Assembly: GCF_025506335.1 (NCBI RefSeq)
Contig: NZ_JANZYO010000007.1
Location: forward strand, 216,308 to 280,307
Source: Mumia quercus
GTDB lineage: Bacteria > Actinomycetota > Actinomycetes > Propionibacteriales > Nocardioidaceae
Direction: 5' to 3'
DNA: 64,000 nt
The notes below the pieces were generated by a model that was not told where the DNA came from, ran no database searches, and saw nothing but the letters and a program-made list of their open reading frames with translations. The translations under genes were made by a program, and so were the position numbers. This document shows, piece after piece, positions 8,145-16,722 of this stretch (positions within the stretch are counted from its first letter, which is position 1; the number at the start of each line of letters is the position of its first letter).

Positions 8145-8888
8145 GTGTCCTCGTTGTCCCGCTCCGCGCGCCTGGTGTGCTGGTTCAACGCCTGGCTCAC
8201 CGGCGCTGCTCCTCTCGAGACCGCCGTCGACGCCGTGCGTGGCGACGACGCTGCCCACCACGTCCTCGGCACCACCGCAGGGCGTACCTCGGAGGTCGCT
8301 CCGCCCGAGCCGCTGCTGCTCGCCTGGGGCGCGTGGCGCCGCGCCGGCGCGACGGGCGCGAGCCTCGCGCTGCCCGAGCCCGGCGACCCGTACGGGCTCG
8401 CGGGTCCTGCTGCCTTCACGGCGGCGGCCACCGACGTGGGCGAGGCGCTCGTCGTCGACGGGCTGGGCGTCGGGCTCGTCCCGGAGGTGATCGGCGGCGG
8501 GGTCTTCTGGCACCGGTACGAGGCCAACCCGGCGCCGCACACCGCGGGCCTCGGCGAGGCGTCGCGCGAGCTGCGCACGGAGCTCGCGCGCACGGCCGAC
8601 GAGCTCCTGGACCTCGACGTCGCCCGCTGGCAGCCGGAGGTCCGCGAGGCCCTGTCGGGGATCCGTGACAGCGCGGACCCGCTCCTCGCGCCGGGCTACG
8701 CGCCGCGGGCCGAGGAGCTCGCCGCGACCGCGCAGCGCTGCCTCGCGATCGCTGAGCTGGCCACAGCGACGGAGTCCGGCGCCGTCACCGCGTGGGAGGC
8801 CGACGCGCGAGGGACCCACCTGCGCCACCTCGCCCGTACGGCCCGGCACGCGCTGGTCGCCGCCTGCAACGCTGGTCGACCCAGATAA
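8145..8888 (+). CDS. conserved hypothetical protein, 247 aa
   Basis: An Ala-rich soluble protein of 247 residues just upstream of serB. I recognise no catalytic motif. Notable segments are VCWFNAWLTGAAPLETAVDA near the start, GDPYGLAGPAAFTAAATDVG in the middle and a helical C-terminus. The GTG start has no Shine-Dalgarno sequence; TAGGCT lies 7 nt upstream (8132-8137), fitting a leaderless mRNA. serB begins 11 nt after its stop, so the two are likely co-transcribed. The N-terminal half has the look of an actinobacterial conserved protein, but function is unknown. Confidence 0.75.
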   Translation: MSSLSRSARLVCWFNAWLTGAAPLETAVDAVRGDDAAHHVLGTTAGRTSEVAPPEPLLLAWGAWRRAGATGASLALPEPGDPYGLAGPAAFTAAATDVGEALVVDGLGVGLVPEVIGGGVFWHRYEANPAPHTAGLGEASRELRTELARTADELLDLDVARWQPEVREALSGIRDSADPLLAPGYAPRAEELAATAQRCLAIAELATATESGAVTAWEADARGTHLRHLARTARHALVAACNAGRPR

Positions 8889-8898
8889 CCTCGGAGCC

Positions 8899-10113
8899 GT
8901 GAACGAGCCCGTCCCCACACCGACCGCGCCGCTCGACGCACCCACCGTCTCCGTGACGTTGCTGGGGCGTGACCACGCCGGCGTCACGGCACGGCTGTTC
9001 GAGGCGTTCGCCGCGCACGACGTCGAGGTGATCGACGTCGAGCAGATCGTGCTGCGCGGCCGCCTCGTCCTCGCCGTGCTGCTCACCGTCCCGGCAGACC
9101 GCGTCGGGTTCGAGCAGTCGCTCGGCCGGGTGGCCGAGGAGCTCGGGATGGAGCTCGACCTCGCGTACGGGCAGGGCGACAACCGCGGCCGTCGCCGGGG
9201 GCGCAGCCACGTCACCGTGCTGGGCGCTCCCCTGCTGCCGTCGGCGTTCGCCGGGGTGACCGCGCAGATCGCCGCCGCCGGCGGGAACATCGACCGGATC
9301 GTCCGGATGGCGCGCTACCCGGTGACCGCGATCGACCTCGACGTCTCCGGCGCCGATCCGGAGGAGCTGCGCCGCGCCCTCGCGCAGGAGGCCGCACGCC
9401 AGGGCGTCGACGTCGCCGTCCAGCCGCTCGGCATCCACCAGCACGCCCAGCGCCTCGTCGTGATGGACGTCGACTCCACTCTCATCCAGGGCGAGGTGAT
9501 CGAGATGATCGCCGCGCACGCCGGCTGCGAGGCGGAGGTCGCCCGCGTCACCGCGGCCGCCATGCGTGGCGAGCTCGACTTCGCGGCCTCGCTCGAGCAG
9601 CGCGTCGCGCTCCTCGAAGGTGTCGACGCGTCGGCGCTCGACCAGGTATACGAGTCCATCCAGCTCGCGCCCGGCGCCCGTACGATGATCCGGACGCTCA
9701 AGCGCCTGGGCTACCGGTTCGCGCTGGTGTCCGGCGGTTTCAGCCAGGTCATCGACAAGCTCGCCGCCGACCTCGGCATCGACTACTGGGCCGCCAACAC
9801 CCTCGAGGTCGTCGACGGCAGACTGACCGGCCGCGTCACCGGCCCCGTGGTCGACCGCGCGGGCAAGGCGGCGGCGCTGCGCCGCTTCGCCGAGGCGGCC
9901 GGGATCTCGCTGGCCAACACCGTCGCGATCGGCGACGGCGCCAACGACCTCGACATGCTCGCCGCCGCAGGCCTCGGCATCGCGTTCAACGCCAAGCCCG
10001 CCGTACGGGACGCCGCCGACACGTCCCTCTCGGTGCCCTACCTGGACGCCATCGTCTTCCTCCTCGGCATCACCCGCGAAGAGGTCGAGGCGGCCGACGC
10101 CGCGTTCGCCTGA
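8899..10113 (+). CDS. serB: phosphoserine phosphatase with N-terminal ACT domains
   Basis: A 404-residue enzyme making L-serine from phosphoserine. The first 190 residues hold two ACT-like domains (VSVTLLGRDHAGVTARLFEA and SHVTVLGAPLLPSAFAGVTA), typical of serine-sensing actinobacterial SerB. The HAD phosphatase follows: motif I DVDSTLIQGE (nucleophile Asp), motif II VSGGFSQV, a conserved Lys at RAGKAAAL and motif III GDGANDLDML. The GTG at 8899 is chosen because it follows the upstream stop by 10 nt with GGAG close by; further upstream the frame only overlaps the previous gene. Feedback control through the ACT domains is inferred from the family. Confidence 0.96.
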   Translation: MNEPVPTPTAPLDAPTVSVTLLGRDHAGVTARLFEAFAAHDVEVIDVEQIVLRGRLVLAVLLTVPADRVGFEQSLGRVAEELGMELDLAYGQGDNRGRRRGRSHVTVLGAPLLPSAFAGVTAQIAAAGGNIDRIVRMARYPVTAIDLDVSGADPEELRRALAQEAARQGVDVAVQPLGIHQHAQRLVVMDVDSTLIQGEVIEMIAAHAGCEAEVARVTAAAMRGELDFAASLEQRVALLEGVDASALDQVYESIQLAPGARTMIRTLKRLGYRFALVSGGFSQVIDKLAADLGIDYWAANTLEVVDGRLTGRVTGPVVDRAGKAAALRRFAEAAGISLANTVAIGDGANDLDMLAAAGLGIAFNAKPAVRDAADTSLSVPYLDAIVFLLGITREEVEAADAAFA

Positions 10114-10123
10114 GCCCGCGCCG

Positions 10124-10633
10124 TCACCGGGCGGGCGGGGCGAGGTAGTCCTCCAGCCGCATCGTCCGGGGGTCGATGTCGAACCAGTCGCCGTCGTACG
10201 TGAGCACGGCCGCCGCAGACGTTGGGAAGCCGCGGTCTCCGTAGGCTTTCCACGCCCCGTTGTGCGTCCCGTCGTGGAGCATCCAGACGAGGTCGCCCAT
10301 CGACGGGTTGTGGCCGACGACGACGACCGTGCTCGGCTCGCCCTCGACGGCGCGGACCTCCTCCAGGACGCGGTGCGCGCTGGCCTCGTACAGGCCCGGT
10401 GGGTACGTCACGTGCTCCGGCCCGATGCCCAGCGACGCGTTGAGCTCGTCGAAGGTCTCGCGGGTCCGCACCGCCGGCGACACCAGCGCGAGGGTGGCGC
10501 CGGTCACGAAGTCGGTGAGCTGCTCACCGCGCCGTCGGGCGTCGTCGTGTCCGCGCCGCGTCAGCGCCCGCCCCAGGTCGGTGCCCGCCGAGGCCTCGGC
10601 CTTGGCGTGGCGCACCACGACCAGCTGCTTCAC
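10124..10633 (-). CDS. SixA-type histidine phosphatase
   Basis: A 169-residue histidine phosphatase superfamily protein. It starts with the RHAKAEA catalytic motif (phospho-accepting His near residue 9) and has SPAVRTRETFDEL (second Arg) and VVGHNPSMGDL (second catalytic His), the SixA pattern. SixA-like enzymes dephosphorylate phosphohistidine on signalling or PTS proteins; the substrate here is unknown. The GTG start sits 3 nt after the dodecin stop, so the two genes form a compact operon. The C-terminus WFDIDPRTMRLEDYL has no separate domain. Confidence 0.9.
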   Translation of the reverse strand: MKQLVVVRHAKAEASAGTDLGRALTRRGHDDARRRGEQLTDFVTGATLALVSPAVRTRETFDELNASLGIGPEHVTYPPGLYEASAHRVLEEVRAVEGEPSTVVVVGHNPSMGDLVWMLHDGTHNGAWKAYGDRGFPTSAAAVLTYDGDWFDIDPRTMRLEDYLAPPAR

Positions 10634-10636
10634 GGG

Positions 10637-10852
10637 TTACTCGTCGTCCTCGAGGCGGAACCCGATCTTGAGCGTCACCTGGTAGTGCTCCACCTGGTCC
10701 CCCTCGATGTGCCCGCGGATGCCCTCGACCTCGAACCAGTCCAGGTGGCGCAGCGTCTTGGCGGCCCGGCCGATGCCGTTGGTGATCGCGTCGGTGACGC
10801 CCTCGGTCGAGGTGCCGACGATCTCGGTGATGCGGTACGTGCGGTTCGTCAT
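10637..10852 (-). CDS. dodecin family flavoprotein
   Basis: A 71-residue protein of dodecin size and sequence: MTNRTYRITEIVGTSTEGV, then AITNGIGRAAKTLRHLDWFE, where the Trp stacks on flavin, and GHIEGDQVEHYQVTLKIGF, which forms the beta sheet. Dodecins assemble as hollow dodecamers that bind and buffer flavins or coenzyme A. The ATG at 10852 gives the standard length; the upstream extension in the same frame is spurious. It is followed 3 nt later by the SixA-like gene and diverges from the DUF3099 gene. Confidence 0.94.
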   Translation of the reverse strand: MTNRTYRITEIVGTSTEGVTDAITNGIGRAAKTLRHLDWFEVEGIRGHIEGDQVEHYQVTLKIGFRLEDDE

Positions 10853-10894
10853 GCTGCTTATCATGCCGCTGATCGACTGGCGTACCGTGGAGGG

Positions 10895-11221
10895 ATGGAG
10901 GATCGCCACACCGACCCGGTCAGCATCACGACCGCTCAGGTCGGCCGCAGCGAGGAGCTGCGGCACCGTCAGAACCGCTACCTGGCCTCGATGCTGATCC
11001 GTACGGTCTGCTTCCTCCTGGCCGTGGTCATCGACGGATGGGCGCGCTGGTTCTTCGTCCTGGGCGCCATCTTCCTGCCGTACGTCGCGGTGGTCTTCGC
11101 GAACACGGCGCGCCGCAAGCCCGTGGACCAGGCCGACGTGCTCCATCCCGAGCCGATCGGTGAGCTGAGCAGCGGTCCGGTGACCAAGCCCGACGAGGAC
11201 GAGGACGACAGGCCGCGATGA
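10895..11221 (+). CDS. DUF3099 family membrane protein
   Basis: A 108-residue protein matching the small actinobacterial DUF3099 family: a short polar N-terminus with ITTAQVGRSEELRHRQNRYL, then two hydrophobic helices (SMLIRTVCFLLAVVIDGWA and WFFVLGAIFLPYVAVVFA) and a charged acidic tail (DEDEDDRPR). Function is unknown. The only in-frame start is ATG 10895; TACCGT lies 6 nt upstream and GGAGGG is directly adjacent, so translation may be leaderless. The stop overlaps the next start by 4 nt (ATGA), implying coupling. Confidence 0.85.
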   Translation: MEDRHTDPVSITTAQVGRSEELRHRQNRYLASMLIRTVCFLLAVVIDGWARWFFVLGAIFLPYVAVVFANTARRKPVDQADVLHPEPIGELSSGPVTKPDEDEDDRPR

Positions 11222-11442
11222 GCGAAACCCCCGACGATGCCCCGCTGACCTGCTCGGCGAAGGGGTGCGAGAACGCCGCCCAGCACGCCCTCCTGTGGAA
11301 CAACCCGAAGATCCACACGCCCGACCGCCGCAAGACCTGGCTCGCGTGCGACAACCACGAGGAGTCGCTCCGCCAGTTCCTCTCGGCCCGCGGCTTCTGG
11401 AAAGAGACCCGCCCCGTCTCGGAGGTCACGCCCGAGCGGTGA
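11218..11442 (+). CDS. small Cys/His-rich conserved protein, 74 aa
   Basis: A 74-residue protein overlapping the DUF3099 gene by 4 nt. It has CSAKGCENAAQHALLWNNP and WLACDNHEESLRQFL; the two N-terminal Cys and the later C-x-x-H could bind zinc. Similar small actinobacterial proteins are sometimes labelled acetone carboxylase in databases without biochemical support, from memory. It probably has a structural or regulatory role. No transmembrane segment is present. Function unknown. Confidence 0.8.
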   Translation: MSETPDDAPLTCSAKGCENAAQHALLWNNPKIHTPDRRKTWLACDNHEESLRQFLSARGFWKETRPVSEVTPER

Positions 11443-11507
11443 GCCCGGTCCCACCGGCGCGAACGGCGTGGGACCACGTTCACCGCGATGCGGGGCGTCG
11501 CGGCCTG

Positions 11508-12527
11508 CTAGCCGCCGATCGCCGACATCGGGCGGCTCGGCTGCAGGAAGTCGACGTCGTCGATGCCGTGCCCGGGGAGCTTGGTCCACATCGCGGCCCG
11601 CCACCGGTCGGCGATCTCGTCGTCCGTCGCTCCCCCGCGCAGCGCCGTCCGAAGGTCGGACTCCTCCCGCGCGAAGAGGCAGTTGCGGACCTGCCCGTCG
11701 GCCGTGAGCCGGACGCGGTCGCAGTCGCCGCAGAAGGGACGGGTGACCGAGGCGATGATGCCCACCGTCGCGGGGCCGCCGTCGACCAGGAACTCCTCCG
11801 CCGGCGCCGAGCCACGCTCGCGGTCCGCAGGCGTCAGCGTCACGTACGGGGCGAGCTTCTCGAAGATCTCGTCGGCCGTGACCATCGCCCCGCGGTCCCA
11901 CCCGTGCTGGGCGTCGAGCGGCATCTGCTCGATGAACCGCAGCCGGTAGCCCCGCTCGAGGCACCAGGCCAGCAGCTCGGGCGCCTGGTCGTCGTTGAGC
12001 CCGCGCAGGAGCACCGCGTTGACCTTCACCGGAGCGATCCCGGCCGCCTGGGCAGCCTCGAGCCCCGCGACGACGTCGGCGTGTCGGTCGCGACGGGTGA
12101 TCTGCTCGAAGGTCTCGGGCCTGATGGTGTCCAGGCTGATGTTGACGCGGTCGAGCCCGGCGTCGGCGAGGGCCTGCGCCGTGTGCTTCAGACCCAACCC
12201 GTTGGAGGTAAGGGACACCGTCGGCGAGGGCGACAGCGCCTTCGTGGCCGCGACGATGCCCGTCAGCCCGCGGCGCAGCAACGGCTCGCCGCCGGTGAAC
12301 CGGACGTCGGTGACGCCCAGACGCTCGACTGCGATCGTCACCAGGCGTACGACCTCGTCGTCGGTGAGCGTCTGCTCGGTCGGCATCCAGTCGAGGCCCT
12401 CGGCGGGCATGCAGTACTGGCAGCGCAGGTTGCACCGGTCGGTCAGGGAAACCCGGAGATCGGTGGCCACTCGACCGTGGCGATCAGCGAGCAGGGCCGC
12501 GGGCTGCGCGACGGTCTCGGCAGTCAT
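11508..12527 (-). CDS. moaA: GTP 3',8-cyclase (molybdenum cofactor biosynthesis)
   Basis: A 339-residue radical-SAM enzyme for the first step of molybdopterin synthesis, converting GTP to 3',8-cyclo-GTP. The first [4Fe-4S] motif is CNLRCQYC, followed by FTGGEPLLR. The C-terminal cluster ligands are in PFCGDCDRVRLTADG and NCLF. The protein ends in the double glycine (SAIGG) that is essential in MoaA. The length matches the family. No other moa genes are in the window. It diverges from the SURF1 gene with a 66-bp gap. Confidence 0.97.
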   Translation of the reverse strand: MTAETVAQPAALLADRHGRVATDLRVSLTDRCNLRCQYCMPAEGLDWMPTEQTLTDDEVVRLVTIAVERLGVTDVRFTGGEPLLRRGLTGIVAATKALSPSPTVSLTSNGLGLKHTAQALADAGLDRVNISLDTIRPETFEQITRRDRHADVVAGLEAAQAAGIAPVKVNAVLLRGLNDDQAPELLAWCLERGYRLRFIEQMPLDAQHGWDRGAMVTADEIFEKLAPYVTLTPADRERGSAPAEEFLVDGGPATVGIIASVTRPFCGDCDRVRLTADGQVRNCLFAREESDLRTALRGGATDDEIADRWRAAMWTKLPGHGIDDVDFLQPSRPMSAIGG

Positions 12528-12593
12528 GACGTCAGTCTAGGCACGGAAGACCTCCCTCCGCGCCCCTGTGGAGCGGTTAGGTAACGTCGATAC

Positions 12594-13490
12594 GTGTACC
12601 GGTTCCTCGTGACTCGCCGCTGGCTGGCCTTCGCGCTCTTCGTGGTGCTGCTGGCCGGTGTCTGCACGTGGCTGGGTTTCTGGCAGTTCGGACGGCTCGA
12701 CGACAAGCAGGCGCGCAACGACGTCACGCGCCACAACGTCGAGTCGCCGCCGGTCGACGTCTCCGAGGTCGCCACCTCCGACGTCGACGACTCCGAGAAC
12801 AACGAGTGGCGTCAGGTCGAGGTGACCGGCACGTACGACGCGGCCAGCTCGCTGATCGTCAAGTACCAGACCCGGGACGAGGGCAGCGGGGTCGACATCG
12901 TCACGCCGCTGCGTACGGCCGACGGCAAGGCCGTCCTCGTCGAGCGCGGCTGGCTGCCGTCGGCGAACCACACCGGTGCCGCCGTCGACATCCCTGAGCC
13001 GCCGGCGGGCGAGGTGACGGTCATCGGCTGGTGGAAGGCGAACGACAACGTCCCGCTCAGCGCGACGAAGCCCGACGAGACGGGGCAGGTGCGGGCGGTC
13101 TCCACGCTCGGCGCGGCCGGTGCCCTCGACTACCCCCTGTACGAGGGCGGCTACCTGTTGCTCGAGAAGCAGAACCCCCCGACGGAAGGCTTCCTGCTAC
13201 CTGATGGGCCCGAGTACGGTCAGGGGCCGCACTTCTTCTACGGGCTCCAGTGGTGGTTCTTCGGCGGTCTGGCCCTCGTCGGCTTCGTGTGGTTCGCCTG
13301 GGCGGAGGCGCACCCCCGCGGGCCGCGCAAGCCGGGCCACCAGCGCCCGGGGCAGCGCAGCGTCCCCGCCGCCCAGGCCGCGGCAGCACGTGCCGCCGCG
13401 GCGCGTGCGGGAGCGACCGGCTCACAAGGCGCGGAGGGCTCCGCCGTCGACCGGGAGCATGACGCCACTGACGTACGAAGCCGAGGGTGA
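12594..13490 (+). CDS. SURF1 family cytochrome oxidase assembly protein
   Basis: A 298-residue protein with the SURF1 layout. An N-terminal transmembrane helix (WLAFALFVVLLAGVCTWLGF) is followed by the WQFGRLDDK motif, an extracytoplasmic domain with VEVTGTYDA, VERGWLPSAN and HFFYGLQWW, then a second helix (FFGGLALVGFVWFAWAEAHP). SURF1 proteins help insert heme a into cytochrome c oxidase. The last 60 residues are a low-complexity Arg/Ala tail, part of which overlaps the convergent SDR gene by 69 bp. The GTG start lacks a ribosome-binding site but has TAACGT 6 nt upstream (12582-12587). Confidence 0.9.
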   Translation: MYRFLVTRRWLAFALFVVLLAGVCTWLGFWQFGRLDDKQARNDVTRHNVESPPVDVSEVATSDVDDSENNEWRQVEVTGTYDAASSLIVKYQTRDEGSGVDIVTPLRTADGKAVLVERGWLPSANHTGAAVDIPEPPAGEVTVIGWWKANDNVPLSATKPDETGQVRAVSTLGAAGALDYPLYEGGYLLLEKQNPPTEGFLLPDGPEYGQGPHFFYGLQWWFFGGLALVGFVWFAWAEAHPRGPRKPGHQRPGQRSVPAAQAAAARAAAARAGATGSQGAEGSAVDREHDATDVRSRG

Positions 13491-14180
13491 GAGCAGGAAC
13501 GCTGCCGCCGCACCGAACTCCTCTGGCCGACCGTAACGGCGCAGAGGGATGTTGCCCTCGGCGGTGACCCGCGCAGCCTGCGGGTCGTCCGCGAGCGAGT
13601 CCAGGTGGCGCACGCGGTCCGTCTCGATGCGGCCCGGCAGCAGCGCGTTGACCCGTACGCCACGAGGGCCGAGCTCGTCGGCGAGCTCCTTCGTGAGCAT
13701 CGCGAGGCCCGGCCGGAGACCGTTGCTGATCGACAGCCCGGCGATCGGTGCGCGCACGGAGGACGAGAGCACGAAGGCGACCGCTCCCCCGTCGTCCAGC
13801 GCCGGCGCCAGCTCGCGTACCAGCCTCACGGCGCCCAGGAAGACCGACTCGAAAGCACCGCGCCACTGCTCGTCGGTCACGTCGGCGAGGCGTCCGCCCG
13901 GAGGACCGCCGACGCTGACGAGCAGGCCGTCGAACCGCCCGAACCGCTCGTTCACCGCGCCCAGGACGGCCGCGGGCGTGCCCGGGTCGGCGTTGTCCGC
14001 GACCACGCCGGCCGCCCGCTCCGGCCCGAGCTGGGCGACGGCCGCGTCCACAGCCTCGGCATCACGGCCGGTGACCACCACGGACGCGCCCGCGTCGACG
14101 AGCGCCTCAGCGCTGGCGAGACCCAGGCCCTTGCTCGCGCCGGTCAGGACGTACGCCCGGCCCTCCAGCCCGAGGCTCAT
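13422..14180 (-). CDS. short-chain dehydrogenase/reductase family protein, atypical active site
   Basis: A 252-residue SDR. The cofactor motif TGASKGLG and VVADNADPG are clear, and the C-terminus PVDGGALRAL fits FabG-like members. Where the catalytic Tyr-x-x-x-Lys should be, after the SSSVRAPIAG serine segment, the sequence reads ISNGLRPGLAMLTK, with Asn and Pro at the expected Tyr and Lys positions. Either catalysis is altered or the protein binds NAD(P) without classical reduction. The start ATG overlaps the stop of the enoyl-CoA hydratase gene by 4 nt, so the pair is an operon with a likely role in acyl-CoA metabolism. Related subfamilies with the same SNGLRPGL motif exist, from memory. 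Confidence 0.88.
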   Translation of the reverse strand: MSLGLEGRAYVLTGASKGLGLASAEALVDAGASVVVTGRDAEAVDAAVAQLGPERAAGVVADNADPGTPAAVLGAVNERFGRFDGLLVSVGGPPGGRLADVTDEQWRGAFESVFLGAVRLVRELAPALDDGGAVAFVLSSSVRAPIAGLSISNGLRPGLAMLTKELADELGPRGVRVNALLPGRIETDRVRHLDSLADDPQAARVTAEGNIPLRRYGRPEEFGAAAAFLLSPSASYVSGVMLPVDGGALRAL

Positions 14181-14980
14181 CTCGCCCCACCCATCGCCGC
14201 GAGGACCGCACGGAACCGTCCGTGCTGGGCGCGCCTCTCGGCACGCGACTGGGCCGCGAGGTCAAGGTCTCCGGCGGACTGCAGGAGCGCCTTGGTCGCG
14301 CTGACGGCGCCGTGCGGGGCGGCCGTCAGGGCGGCGACGAGCTCGGCGAGCCGCGCGTCCAGCCCGTCGAGCGCGACGGTCTCGAGCGCGAGACCGAGAC
14401 GTGTCGCCTCCTCCGCAGGCACCCAGCGCGCGGTCGCGCAGATCTCCAGCGCGCGGGCGTACCCGACCGCCTCCACGAGGGGCTTGGTGCCCGTGAGGTC
14501 CGGGACGAGCCCGAGGGCGGGCTCCTTCATGCAGAACTGCGCGTCCTCGGCGACGATCCGCAGGTCGCAGGCGAGCGCGAGCTGGAAGCCCGCGCCGACC
14601 GCGTGGCCCTGCACGAGCGCGATCGACACGAACCGCGGGTCACGCAACCACGTGAAGCCCTCCTGGTACGCGGCGACCGTGGCGTCGAAGTCCTCCACGG
14701 TGCCCGAGGCCATCTCGGGGAACGACGTCTCCCCCTCGATGCCGGCAGGGCTCAGCATCGCCCGGTCGAGCCCGGCGGAGAACGACGCGCCGGCCCCGCG
14801 TACGACGACGACGCGGACGTCGTCCTCGACGGCGGCTCCGACGGCGGCGAGCGCACGCCACATCGCCGGCGTCTGGGCGTTGCGCACGTCGGGCCGGCTC
14901 AGCGTGACGGTGAGGACGGGACCGTCGACGGCGAGGTCGAGCCCGGCGGCGCCGAGCGTCTCAGCGGTGGGATAGCTCAT
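14177..14980 (-). CDS. enoyl-CoA hydratase/isomerase family protein
   Basis: A 267-residue crotonase-fold protein. Family segments include LTVTLSRPDVRNAQTPAMWR, the first oxyanion-hole region ASFSAGLDRAML, and QGHAVGAGFQLALACDLRIV with the second oxyanion Gly, followed by FCMKEPALGLVPDLTGTK. The glutamate in KEPALG fits a catalytic position. The ATG at 14980 has no Shine-Dalgarno site; TAGCCT lies 7 nt upstream, so it may be leaderless. It lies downstream of an ABC-F gene, the same pairing as Rv1473 and echA12 in mycobacteria (from memory). The SDR gene is coupled behind it. Confidence 0.92.
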   Translation of the reverse strand: MSYPTAETLGAAGLDLAVDGPVLTVTLSRPDVRNAQTPAMWRALAAVGAAVEDDVRVVVVRGAGASFSAGLDRAMLSPAGIEGETSFPEMASGTVEDFDATVAAYQEGFTWLRDPRFVSIALVQGHAVGAGFQLALACDLRIVAEDAQFCMKEPALGLVPDLTGTKPLVEAVGYARALEICATARWVPAEEATRLGLALETVALDGLDARLAELVAALTAAPHGAVSATKALLQSAGDLDLAAQSRAERRAQHGRFRAVLAAMGGAR

Positions 14981-15023
14981 ACGGAGGAGGCTATCGACGG
15001 ACGCACCGAAGAGACGACCCGGC

Positions 15024-16625
15024 TCAGGCGAGGCTGATGAGCTCCTGGTACTCCGCGGTCCAGAGGTCCTCGACGCCGTCGGGCAGGATGAGGACCCGGT
15101 CGGGCTGCAGGGCCTCCACCGCACCCTCGTCGTGGGTCACGAGCACGATGGCCCCCTGGTACGAGCGGATCGCCCCCAGAACCTCCTCGCGCGACGCAGG
15201 GTCCAGGTTGTTGGTGGGCTCGTCGAGGAGCAGGACGTTCGCCTGCGACACGATCAAGGTCGCGAGCGCGAGTCGGGTCTTCTCCCCGCCGGAGAGCACG
15301 CGCGCCGGCTTGTGAGCATCGTCGCCGCTGAAGAGGAAGGCGCCGAGGACGCTGCGCGCCTGCGTGTCGGTCAGCGACGGGGCGGCCGACTGCATGTTCT
15401 CGAGGACCGAGCGCTCCAGGTCGAGCGTCTCGTGCTCCTGGGCGTAGTAGCCGAGCTTGAGGCCGTGTCCCGGCCGGATCTCGCCGGTGTCGGAGGCGTC
15501 GAGACCCCCGAGGATCCGCAGCAGGGTCGTCTTGCCCGCACCGTTGAGGCCGAGGATGACGACGCGGCTGCCGCGGTCGATCGCCAGGTCGACGTCGGTG
15601 AAGATCTCCAGCGACCCGTACGACTTCGAGAGGCCCTCGGCCATCAGCGGGGTCTTGCCCACCGGCGCCGGCGTCGGGAAGTCGATCTTCGCGACCCGGT
15701 CGGCGGCCCGCTCGCTCTCCAGGCCCGCGAGCATCTTCTCGGCCCGGCGGGCCATGTTCTGGGCAGCGGTCGCCTTCGTGGCCTTGGCGCGCATCTTGTC
15801 GGCCTGCGCCATGAGCGTCGACGCCTTGCGCTCGGCGTTGGACCGCTCGCGCTTGCGGCGACGCTCGTCGGTCTCGCGCTGCTCGAGGTACTTGCGCCAG
15901 CCCATGTTGTAGACGTCGATCTCGGCGCGGTTGGCGTCGAGATGGAGGACCTTGTTGACGACGTCCTCGAGGAGCACGACATCGTGGCTGATCACCACGA
16001 CACCGCCCTTGTACGACATGAGGAAGTTGCGCAGCCACACGATCGAGTCGGCATCGAGGTGGTTGGTCGGCTCGTCGAGGAGGAGCGTGTCCGCACCGAG
16101 GAAGAGGATGCGGGCGAGCTCGATACGGCGGCGCTGCCCGCCCGAGAGCGTGCCCAGCGGCTGGTCGAGCACACGGTCGGGCAGCCCGAGGCTCGCCGCG
16201 ATCGTCGCCGCCTCGGACGCGGCCGCGTACCCGCCTCCGGCGTGCAGCTCGGCGTCGGCGCGCGAGTAGCGCTTCATCGCGCGGTCACGGACGGCGTCGT
16301 CGTCGGAACCCATCTCGATCTCGGAGCGTCGCAGCGCGCGGTAGACCTCGTCGAGGCCGCGCGCCGACAGGATCCGGTCGCGGGCGCTCTGCTCGGGGTC
16401 GCCGCTGCGCGGGTCCTGCGGGAGGTAGCCGATCGTCCCCCGGCGCGTGATCGTCCCTGCGGACGGGTCGCCGCCCTCGCCGGCCAGGAGCTTCGTGAGG
16501 GTCGTCTTGCCCGCACCGTTGCGCCCGACGAGACCGACCTTATCACCGTCGGCGACCTGGAACGTCGCCCCCGACATGAGGACACGTGCGCCCACGCGCA
16601 GCTCGAGGTCGTGGACGCTGATCAT
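15024..16625 (-). CDS. ABC-F family ribosome-associated ATPase
   Basis: A 533-residue protein with two ABC ATPase domains and no transmembrane segment. Domain 1 has Walker A GRNGAGKTT, LSGGQRRRIELARIL and LLLDEPTNHLD. Domain 2 has GLNGAGKTT, LSGGEKTRLALATLI and LLLDEPTNNLD. The charged linker between them (about residues 240-310, RRRKRERSNAERKAS) is the P-site tRNA-interaction motif region of ABC-F factors, which act on ribosomes as translation or antibiotic-resistance factors. The overall layout is close to mycobacterial Rv1473 from memory. The stop lies 43 nt from the enoyl-CoA hydratase start. Confidence 0.94.
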   Translation of the reverse strand: MISVHDLELRVGARVLMSGATFQVADGDKVGLVGRNGAGKTTLTKLLAGEGGDPSAGTITRRGTIGYLPQDPRSGDPEQSARDRILSARGLDEVYRALRRSEIEMGSDDDAVRDRAMKRYSRADAELHAGGGYAAASEAATIAASLGLPDRVLDQPLGTLSGGQRRRIELARILFLGADTLLLDEPTNHLDADSIVWLRNFLMSYKGGVVVISHDVVLLEDVVNKVLHLDANRAEIDVYNMGWRKYLEQRETDERRRKRERSNAERKASTLMAQADKMRAKATKATAAQNMARRAEKMLAGLESERAADRVAKIDFPTPAPVGKTPLMAEGLSKSYGSLEIFTDVDLAIDRGSRVVILGLNGAGKTTLLRILGGLDASDTGEIRPGHGLKLGYYAQEHETLDLERSVLENMQSAAPSLTDTQARSVLGAFLFSGDDAHKPARVLSGGEKTRLALATLIVSQANVLLLDEPTNNLDPASREEVLGAIRSYQGAIVLVTHDEGAVEALQPDRVLILPDGVEDLWTAEYQELISLA

Positions 16626-16722
16626 GGCGAAGCCGCTCCTGGGAGGTGGGAGAACGTGAGAGGGAGGCGTCGACGCCTCGAGAGGCCGAGATCCCGGCCA
16701 CCAGTCAGTGTACGGAGTCGGG

